NCBI GenBank assembly: GCA_016765095.1
Contig: JAESQQ010000051.1
Coordinates: forward strand, 1 to 40,686
DNA from: Planctomycetota bacterium
GTDB taxonomy: Bacteria > Planctomycetota > J058
Reading direction: 5' to 3'
Length of the DNA: 40,686 nucleotides
The translations under genes and the position numbers were made by a program. The notes beneath the pieces were generated by a model that was not told where the DNA came from, did no database searches, and saw nothing but the letters and a program-made list of their open reading frames with translations. Below, piece after piece: positions 17,569-25,226 of this stretch; the stretch's first letter is position 1; each line of letters opens with the position of its first letter.

Positions 17569-19167
17569 CTACTTCTCGCGTTCCGCAGGCGACTGCTCTT
17601 GCGCTGCCGATTTTCTCTTGGACACGAGAGTCTCGATCGAGGGAAGCAGAGACTCGAACATGCGGCCTCCGAACTCCGCCGACCCTTCTGGGGTGAGATG
17701 CGTGTAGTCAAGGAAGTAGTCCACGCTACCTTGCTTCTTTAGGGGCGCCGTGAAGACTGCCCTCTCATAGAAGGTCACGCCGATCTCTTGAAAGAGCTCG
17801 GGCAATAGGCGCCTTACTTCGTTCATGAATGTGACGGTGTCGTCGACGGAAACGCCTTCGGAAGGACCCATGATCTTCCTGACTTCGGTTAGGGTCTTCT
17901 GATCGTTGGGTGACAGCAGGCTTGGGTCCTCAAACACAATCTGTGGCTGCAGGAACACCGCCATTGGCGTTCCGCGGTATGAAGTCGCGGCTGCCAACTG
18001 GTGGTAGGTCCATAGGAACGTGCGCCGAGCCCGCTCCCGATAGCGCTCGTTGAGGTTAGTCATATCCTTGGGCCCGAGCCGAATGTTGAAGGCGAAGGGG
18101 TTGCCTTTCTCCTCTGCCTCCCACTTGCGCAGAGCCGCATGCTGAAGGGTCTTGAAGGTCTCGGAATACTGCGCCAGGAACCGCGTACTGACCCACGTGC
18201 TGAACCAAAACGAGCGCTCGTTGAAGCTGCCCAAGACGGCCCTGCCGCCGGAGCTGTAGTGCAACAGAGGGTTGTATTCCTCCATGGTGTAGAACTCGTT
18301 AGCTCCGTCGACCAAGAGGACCATATCGGGCTCGTAGAGGTAGATCTCCGTGTTCAGGCGAAGAAGGTGATGCTGGGAGGTGTAGTCCGGGACCCCGCCG
18401 TTGAGGACCTGGAATCTGAAGCCTGAGGCCGCGAAGTGTGCGTTCAACTTCTTCTCGAGGAAGAAGGTAATCGTCTCCTTGTTCGTCAAGTGCTCGCGGC
18501 TAACCGGATAGCTCTTCAGGTGGCTGTTTCCCCAGCCGTAGAGCGTGGATCCCCCTAGGGCGAATATGCGGATCACGTCCGTCGGTTTAGCTCCGCTGAT
18601 GTCCTCGGGATACTTGAAACCCTGGGCATTGTGTTGGGGTTTCCACCCAGAAGGTGCGTAGGTGGGATCCAGTTCGTGTCCCAGCGTTACGGCAGGAATG
18701 ACCGCTGTCTTGTCCAAGCTGACGCGGCCAAGGTTGCCAGCGACGATCCGGTTGACAGCACACGATCCCAACTCGATAAGTACGAGCAAGAAAACCATGT
18801 AGAAAGCTACGGAAGCGGCCCGGCGCAAGAAACTCTTCTTCTGTGGCTCTTGTGCGGATGGCGAGGCCTGCTCCTCTGCATTCCCGCGAGCCCTCCTCCG
18901 CGAGGCGAGGGCAATCCGGATTCGCTCGCCGAGGGCCGAGAGGGAAAGGGGCCAGCAGACGAACGCGAGCCAGAGGAGGGGCAAACTGCCGCCGCAGAGG
19001 ATAACGGCCCACCAAGAGCCGCTTCCCAGCCAGGTCAGGCCCAAGCCGGGCGCGAATCTTGTCCGTCCCACAACGATCAATATTGCCAGCGCGCCTGCCC
19101 CGGCAAGCGGGAAACAGGACGCACGAATAGTCCCGAAATCTCGAGATGAGGACGTCGAGTCTGACAT
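17569..19167 (-). CDS. membrane-anchored SGNH/GDSL-like hydrolase-type protein
   Basis: N-terminal TM segments; FALGGSTLYGWG nucleophile-like block, DGANEF and DYTHLTPEGSAEFG (Asp/His block). Confidence 0.65.
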   Translation of the reverse strand: MSDSTSSSRDFGTIRASCFPLAGAGALAILIVVGRTRFAPGLGLTWLGSGSWWAVILCGGSLPLLWLAFVCWPLSLSALGERIRIALASRRRARGNAEEQASPSAQEPQKKSFLRRAASVAFYMVFLLVLIELGSCAVNRIVAGNLGRVSLDKTAVIPAVTLGHELDPTYAPSGWKPQHNAQGFKYPEDISGAKPTDVIRIFALGGSTLYGWGNSHLKSYPVSREHLTNKETITFFLEKKLNAHFAASGFRFQVLNGGVPDYTSQHHLLRLNTEIYLYEPDMVLLVDGANEFYTMEEYNPLLHYSSGGRAVLGSFNERSFWFSTWVSTRFLAQYSETFKTLQHAALRKWEAEEKGNPFAFNIRLGPKDMTNLNERYRERARRTFLWTYHQLAAATSYRGTPMAVFLQPQIVFEDPSLLSPNDQKTLTEVRKIMGPSEGVSVDDTVTFMNEVRRLLPELFQEIGVTFYERAVFTAPLKKQGSVDYFLDYTHLTPEGSAEFGGRMFESLLPSIETLVSKRKSAAQEQSPAEREK

Positions 19168-19249
19168 GCGCTGAGCGTAGAGGATTCCAGTTCTCCGTCA
19201 AGGCAGACCACGTGTGACCTGAATTGGCTTGGCGCTCCTACCGTTCCAC

Positions 19250-19660
19250 GTGCCCGGCCCGACTCCGGTCGCGGATTGTCCCTCAGCTACCGCGTCCTGC
19301 TTGAGAACTTTGGCATTCCATTCCATGTAGATATGTTGGCATGTTCTCTGACAAAGCAAGAGCCTTACGATAGTCACGCCAGCGTGGAGGTTTACCTGGA
19401 CGGAGCTTGGGTATCTCAGATCCCACCTTCAACGTCATGCACCTTCACGAGAACAGGTACATCGGCTATCTGGAGCTGAAACGACTCCTCGCACAGGGCA
19501 TTAAGATCAAGGCGACTACAAACGGGAACCAACTCCTGCCGGGGAAGGGCGACCTGGCTACCTACTACATTGGAATTGAGGAGCTTGCAAAGTTCGTCTT
19601 CATCCAAGGCGTGAGGCTGTTTGGGGCGCACCGCGAAAAGTCGACGCTTTGTGACGGCGT
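19250..19660 (+). pseudogene. transglutaminase-like protein remnant, frameshifted and truncated (boundaries approximate)
   Basis: Two overlapping frames join as ...YRVLLENFGIPFHVDMLACSLTKQEPYDSHASVEVYLDGAWV|ISDPTFNVMHLHENRYIGYLELKRLL..., giving transglutaminase His and Asp blocks across a 1-nt frameshift; followed directly by the transposase region. Confidence 0.55.
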
Positions 19661-21214
19661 CAGCGGGGGACCCTTGGTGCCCCTTGGTGCATAGAGGGCT
19701 GATTCGTGCAGGGCGGCTTCGACTTCTTTCCAGCGCCCGGCCTTGGGGCGGCAGCGCAGATGCAGAATTCGCTCTGCGTTCTCCGGGTTCCAGAAGACAC
19801 CCGGGCCCTTGATGCGGAGGTTGACGATCCGCCTGATCGCGCTCTCGACCGCGCCGCTTCCGATCGGATTGCCTTCCGCGAGAAACGTGTCGTAGCGGAT
19901 CATTTCGACGCGGGAGCTGAGGTAGTTGACCTCTTTGAGGAGCTCTTCCGCTCCGTCTTCGCCTGGCACCGGCAGGGCCGCCAGTTCGAGCAAGACACGC
20001 TGAACGGCTCCCTCCTTTAGGCCCTTCTCCTGCTTGGTGATCCAGCGCTTGCGCGAGAGGTCGGAGGCGAAGAGGGTCGAGAGCTTCGCCGCGTCATGGA
20101 GGTGCTCCATGGCGTGATAGAAGTCGAGAACCTTCGTGACACGGGCTGGCTCGACACCCATGGCCTCGACCAGCGCCTCGACCTGGTTCCATATGTTGTT
20201 CGAGCCGTCGGCCAGGATCGTGACGGACTCAGCGTCCTGGATCCCGTGACGGCGCAGGGTCCGTGCGAATAGCGTCATTGCGTCCTTCCAGGACTCGAGA
20301 GTCGCCTCGTAGACCGGCGAAGATCCGCGGACCAGCTCTCCCTTGGCGTCCATGACATGGGCCACAGCCACCTTCGGCTCGCGCCAAGGGGTCGAAAATC
20401 CATGAAAGCCGCTCTTCCTCGGAGCTCCTGGGTTTTGGTGCCTACAGCGGAGCCTGCCTCCGTCGAGGGTCAGGGAGACACGCTTTCCAGCGAAAGTCCG
20501 ATCGATCGGAGCCGCCCGCTCTCGATCAGCGAGGCCCGCGTCGGCGACGTGGTGGGTAATGGTGCGCACGACGTCGGCGTTGAGCTGGAGGCCGACGTCT
20601 TTGAGGGTCGTTGCAGCCTCGTCGTACGAAGCGAGTTGAGCCGAGCTTCGCGCGGCCGAACTCGCAACCCAGGGGGTGCAGCGGCCGACCACGCCGAGGG
20701 CGGAGAGGACCGGGTAGAGGCCGCCGCCACCCTTGCCGCGCTCACCCAAGCCTGGCTTGGGACCTGGCTTGCTGGGGTTCTTGGGAGCGACCATGTAGGG
20801 AGTCTCGACTCTGACCTCGACGCCGCCAGGGAGACGAACTCTGACAGGTCGATCCCTGCCGCCAGGGCGGAGATCCTGGCGGGCCGCGGCCCCCGCCATG
20901 GACGAGAGCAGGAAGCGATCCTGGTTATGGGCGGCAGTCACGAGGGCAGCCAAGACACGACCGGCGACCTCGGTCTGGGCAAGCCGGAGCAGTTCTTGCT
21001 CCAGGGCATGGAACTCCTCGGGCCGAGTGGGGAAGCAGCCAGCGGGAAAGGCAGCGAGCACTGCTTTTTCAAGTCGCGCCCCGACGATCCGGGAGATTTC
21101 TTGGAGCAGCCCCTTGGCGAGAGGGATCCGAGGGATCTGCGCCGGGGAGTGGCGAAATCGCCGATACCTACGGGGCGGTTGCGAGTTGGGCTTGGGCTTT
21201 AGTAGCGTGTTCAT
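19565..21214 (-). mobile_element. ISKra4-family-type transposase ORF (true C-terminus and element ends unresolved)
   Basis: VTILADGSNNIWNQVEALVEAMG...VLDFYHAMEHLHDAAKL and GNPIGSGAVESAIRRIVNLRIKGPGVFWNPENAERILHLRC are typical of this transposase group. Confidence 0.85.
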
Positions 21215-21284
21215 GGGCCACTAATCGGACTCGGGAGCCGCAATCTTTAGGCTTTTGTCCGTGCGCCCGGGGGCACCTGCTGGC

Positions 21285-21625
21285 GCGAGGCAACAACGAG
21301 GGGTGGATCGACTGGGACCTCTGGTGTGTTGACGGCTCTTCGATTCGAGCGATGCGAGCTGCCGTAGGGGGGGCCGACCGACGAGCCCGTAGACCACGCG
21401 CTGGCTCGATCACGCGGAGGTTGGGGGACCAAGATCCACCTCGTAACCGACGCAACGGGATCCCGCTAGCTGCCGTCGTCACGCCAGGACAGCCAGGACG
21501 AGTCGCACAGGTCGAAGAGCTTCGAGTTCGCGCTCGAGGGCGTTCGAGTGCCCCAGCGGACAGTCGGGAGGGCGCCTCGGGCTGGATCGAACTCACGCTT
21601 CGCCACACCGAGGCGATCCGCTGAC
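21285..21625 (+). pseudogene. degenerate IS5-family-type transposase fragment
   Basis: Reading across frames: ...DWDLWCVDGSSIRAMRAAVGGADRRARRPRAGSI...GGWGTKIHLVTDATG|IPLAAVVTPGQ..., resembling the IS5 DDE core; frameshifts present. Confidence 0.65.
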
Positions 21626-21771
21626 GGGGACCGTGAAAACCGACCTCCCCAAAACCGGAGGGGACTTCGACGCGAGCGCCTTGGGCGTGTCGCGTTGACG
21701 TCGTCCGGGCGGGGATCTAGGATTCTGGCCGGTTGTGGGGTGGGGAACGTCGAATGGAAGGCAAGAAGTGC

Positions 21772-22809
21772 ATGTCCAAGCTGCGAAGTGGCCTGTCGAG
21801 GATCCGCAAGGGTATGCGCGAAGCCAGCGCTGGTTTCAGCGCGCTACGAGCAGGACCTGGGACGGGGGCTGCACCGGCCTCAACCGAAGAGTTGCGATCC
21901 CCAACCGAAGAGCTGCGATCCCCAACCGAAGAGTCGCGATCCCCAACCGAAGAGTCGCGATCGGTCACCTCCGCGGGGTACTGGACGCAGCACAACGTCA
22001 CACAACACCGGCGGTTCGCGACCGCTGAGGAGTCGCTCGCCTACTTCCAGTGGCGATGCGACCAGTATCAGCCCTACCTCGACCTGCTGCCGGTGGCGGG
22101 GCACGACGGCAAGGTAGTCCTCGACTACGGGTGCGGTCCCGGGCACGACCTCGTCGGCTTTGCGCACTACTCAAATCCGGCCCGGCTCATCGGTATGGAC
22201 GTGTCACCCAGCTCGCTCGACGAGGCGCGACTGCGACTCGGCGTTCATAACCTCGAGGCCGAGTACGAGCTTGTCGACGAGAACAACGCGCGGATCTCGC
22301 TCGACGACGAGAGCGTGGATTATGTGCACAGCTCCGGTGTGCTCCATCACGTCCCCGACCCCGTGGCCGTGCTCCGCGAGTTTCGGCGCGTCCTTCGCCC
22401 CGGTGGTGAGATTCGCGTGATGATCTACAACTACGACAGCCTCTGGCTTCACTTGTACACGGCGTATGTCGTGCGCCTCGAGGAGGGCCGCTACGCCGAC
22501 CTGCCGATCTGCGAGGCGTTCCGTCACCTGACTGACGGCCCGCACTGCCCAATCTCCAACGTGTATCGGCCCGCGGAGTTCCTGTCGCTCGCGACCGAGG
22601 CTGGGCTCGCCGGCGAGCACCTCGGTAACGCCCTAGCGATGCATGAACTCTCACTCCTGCCCAAGCGCTTCGCGGCGGTGCTCGACGAGCGCTTCCCGCG
22701 GGAGCACCGCCACTTCCTGCTCGACCTCACCTTCGACGAGCGCGGCCACCCCTTCTGGCAGGGCGAGCGAGCTGGCGTGGATGGGTGCTTCCGCCTCTGG
22801 CGTAGCTAG
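21772..22809 (+). CDS. class I SAM-dependent methyltransferase with a repeat-containing N-terminal extension
   Basis: VVLDYGCGPGHDLVGFA, IGMDVSPSSL, VLHHVPDPVAVLREFRRVLRPGGEIRVMIYNYDS. Start uncertain (also 21754 or 21733). Confidence 0.85.
   Translation: MSKLRSGLSRIRKGMREASAGFSALRAGPGTGAAPASTEELRSPTEELRSPTEESRSPTEESRSVTSAGYWTQHNVTQHRRFATAEESLAYFQWRCDQYQPYLDLLPVAGHDGKVVLDYGCGPGHDLVGFAHYSNPARLIGMDVSPSSLDEARLRLGVHNLEAEYELVDENNARISLDDESVDYVHSSGVLHHVPDPVAVLREFRRVLRPGGEIRVMIYNYDSLWLHLYTAYVVRLEEGRYADLPICEAFRHLTDGPHCPISNVYRPAEFLSLATEAGLAGEHLGNALAMHELSLLPKRFAAVLDERFPREHRHFLLDLTFDERGHPFWQGERAGVDGCFRLWRS
21880..21963 (+). repeat. 4 x 21-bp tandem repeat, in frame (7-aa unit, PTEE[L/S]RS)
   Basis: TCAACCGAAGAGTTGCGATCC / CCAACCGAAGAGCTGCGATCC / CCAACCGAAGAGTCGCGATCC / CCAACCGAAGAGTCGCGATCG. 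Confidence 0.97.
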
Positions 22810-22821
22810 CGAGCTACGCCA
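22798..22821. repeat. perfect hairpin, 10-bp stem with 4-nt loop, spanning the methyltransferase stop codon
   Basis: TGGCGTAGCT-AGCG-AGCTACGCCA. Confidence 0.9.
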
Positions 22822-22878
22822 ACCGCGCGACCGCGCGCTGGGACACTCTCAGGGTGCGCGCCTACCTCTCGCCTCAGC

Positions 22879-24204
22879 TCAGTGCGAGTCGGTGGCGGAC
22901 TGACTCCAGCTGTGCTCACAGACATAGCGACCGAGTGAACCCATGAACCCGGTCCCCGTCCGGTAGTAATCCGCAGTGAGGACAGTCAGCTCGCCGGCCG
23001 AGAGCACTTCGTCTTGAAGGACGTCTGGGAGCTCGGATTCGGGCTCGTAGCAGCTCCCGCGGACCTCGAGCGTGTACCGACCTGGGGCCAGGGCGAGCTT
23101 CCCGATCGTGCAGCGAACGCTCCCTTCGGCAGGCAGCTTGGCGAAGTCTTGGCCCCGGTGCTTCGTCCAGCAGCAGGTCAAGACCTGTCCATCCGGATCG
23201 CGAAAACCGACAGAGAACGCAACGCGAGAGAGGGGCTCTTCGTCTCGGCAGACGTATTCCAAGACGATGTCGAGACTTCCTCCCAGATGAACTTCCTGGA
23301 CAGCATTCTCGTGGCGATCGAGGACAGTGACCGAGCGGAATCGAAACCTGCCTCGGCCCAGGCGCTGGTCGGTTTGGCCGAGGTCGGTCGGGCCCTCAGA
23401 CACTCTGGGTGGTGCGAGCATGGTCTCGAGGTAGTTGCGCACGGTCTCGGCGGGCGGTCCTATCTCGCGAATCCGCCCGTGTTCCATCCAAACCACCCGG
23501 TGGGCGAGCTCAGTGATAGAGCCCATGAGGTGGCTTACAAAGAGGATCGTCTGTCCCTCGCTGCTGGCTTCCTTGAGCTTTCGATACGAGCGCTGGATAA
23601 ACTCCGCGTCTCCAACGGCGAGGACCTCGTCGATCAGAAGAACCTCGGGCTCAAGGTGCGCTGCGACCGCGAACGCCAAGCGAACGTACATCCCGCTCGA
23701 GTATCGCTTGACGGGAGTATCAATCATTCGCGCGACACGGCTCCCCGCGAACTCGACGATCCGATCGAAGAGTAGATCGATCTCTCGGCTCTTCAGCCCG
23801 AGGATCGCCCCGTTCATGTAGACGTTCTCGCGTCCGGTCAATTCGGGGTGGAACCCGGTCCCGACTTCCAACATGCTTCCGACTCGACCTCGCAGCTCGG
23901 CCCAGCCCGAAGTCGGCTCCGTGATCCGCGAGAGGATCTTGAGGAGCGTACTCTTGCCACTCCCGTTGTGCCCCACGATCCCCAGGAACTCTCCCTTTTG
24001 GACCTCAAACGAGACGTCCTTGAGCGCCCACAGGAGTTCGTCCTCCCGGGGAGCACGAAGCTTGCTCCTCGCGTAACGGAAAGGGCCCGCAGACACCTGA
24101 GCCATTCGGCCAATGAGACTCGCGGCTGGCTCGACCTTCTCGTAGCCCATTCCGATCCGGTAGAGCTTGGAGAGTTTTTCGACGACGATTGGGGGCTGGC
24201 TCAT
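22879..24204 (-). CDS. wzt: polysaccharide ABC transporter ATP-binding protein (Wzt-like) with C-terminal extension
   Basis: Walker A GHNGSGKSTLLK, signature YSSGMYVRLAFAVAAH, Walker B VLLIDEVLAVGD; ~170-aa C-terminal beta-rich extension; ATG at 24202-24204. Confidence 0.92.
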   Translation of the reverse strand: MSQPPIVVEKLSKLYRIGMGYEKVEPAASLIGRMAQVSAGPFRYARSKLRAPREDELLWALKDVSFEVQKGEFLGIVGHNGSGKSTLLKILSRITEPTSGWAELRGRVGSMLEVGTGFHPELTGRENVYMNGAILGLKSREIDLLFDRIVEFAGSRVARMIDTPVKRYSSGMYVRLAFAVAAHLEPEVLLIDEVLAVGDAEFIQRSYRKLKEASSEGQTILFVSHLMGSITELAHRVVWMEHGRIREIGPPAETVRNYLETMLAPPRVSEGPTDLGQTDQRLGRGRFRFRSVTVLDRHENAVQEVHLGGSLDIVLEYVCRDEEPLSRVAFSVGFRDPDGQVLTCCWTKHRGQDFAKLPAEGSVRCTIGKLALAPGRYTLEVRGSCYEPESELPDVLQDEVLSAGELTVLTADYYRTGTGFMGSLGRYVCEHSWSQSATDSH

Positions 24205-24205
24205 A

Positions 24206-25078
24206 TCAGGCGATGTCCACAATGCTTCGCTCGGCACGGCGGAACATCAATGCGCCGGTGAATAGCAGGATCACGGCGACCGCGAACGAATAGAGCAACA
24301 TGAGGCCCGGTGGGTCGCCAACGCCCAACAAGGACCAGCGGAATCCCTGGATGATGTTGGTCATTGGGTTGAGTCGGTAGAGCAAGCGGTAGCCCTCAGG
24401 CACCATCTGCAACTTATAGACAATCGGTGTGAGGTACATCCAGCCGAGCAACACGAAATCGAGTGCGTGTCCCACGTCGCGGTAGTGGACGACCCAGGGA
24501 GCGCACCAGAGGCCGATCCCCAGAGCGAGCATCCCGGTTAGCAGAATGTAGACAGGCAGGAGCAAGAGCGCCGGCCCGATGGGCCACGCGTAGTGGATCA
24601 TCATCGGGAAGAGTATGAGGAGCGTGACCAAGAAGTTAATCGTGCTCGTGCCAAAGAACACCAAGGGCACACAGAGCCGGGGAAAGTAGATCTTCTCCAT
24701 CAGTGCTTTGAAGCTGACGATCGACGTCGAAGAGGACTTCACGATTTCGGTGAAGTAGGTCCAAACAACGACGGCCGAGTAGTTGAAGAGTGGGTAGGGA
24801 AGCTCTCCTTCCGCCGGGAGCTTGGCTATGAGTCCGAAGATCAAAGTGTAGACCAGCGCCATCGCGGCCGGCCGAATGATCATCCAGAGGGGGCCAAGGG
24901 CCATCTGGCGGTAGTCTATCTTCACCTGACGAACCAGGAGGAACCCAATCATCTCCCGATAGCCCCAGAGTTCCTTGAGGCCAAGACTGAGCCGGGTTCT
25001 GGGCTCGATCCGAATCACTTCCTCAGCCGCGGCGGAGGTGTGCTCCGAGGCGGGGGGAGGTGGGGATTCGCTGCTCAT
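24206..25078 (-). CDS. wzm: polysaccharide ABC transporter permease (Wzm-like, ABC-2 type)
   Basis: DYRQMALGPLWMIIRPAAMALVYTLIFG, ...MYLTPIVYKLQMVPEGYRLLYRLNPMTNIIQGFRW. Confidence 0.92.
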   Translation of the reverse strand: MSSESPPPPASEHTSAAAEEVIRIEPRTRLSLGLKELWGYREMIGFLLVRQVKIDYRQMALGPLWMIIRPAAMALVYTLIFGLIAKLPAEGELPYPLFNYSAVVVWTYFTEIVKSSSTSIVSFKALMEKIYFPRLCVPLVFFGTSTINFLVTLLILFPMMIHYAWPIGPALLLLPVYILLTGMLALGIGLWCAPWVVHYRDVGHALDFVLLGWMYLTPIVYKLQMVPEGYRLLYRLNPMTNIIQGFRWSLLGVGDPPGLMLLYSFAVAVILLFTGALMFRRAERSIVDIA

Positions 25079-25226
25079 AGGGCTCGCTGTTGGGAGGAGG
25101 GGCGTCTGTGGGCGGCCGCCGCCTCGCTCCCATTGCCCTGGAATGGTAGGAAAATCTCAGAGCAGGGACAACCGTTGGGTTGGGAGGAGGAGCCCTCTCG
25201 AATCCGGATTTGAGTCGGCTCAGGGG

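Noticed and set aside
19668-19687. CCCTTGGTGC direct duplication near the transposase end as a target-site duplication
   Set aside because: The two copies are adjacent rather than flanking the element, so it cannot be a TSD.
21880-21963. The 21-bp repeat array as a CRISPR
   Set aside because: Units are directly adjacent with no spacers and encode an in-frame heptapeptide.
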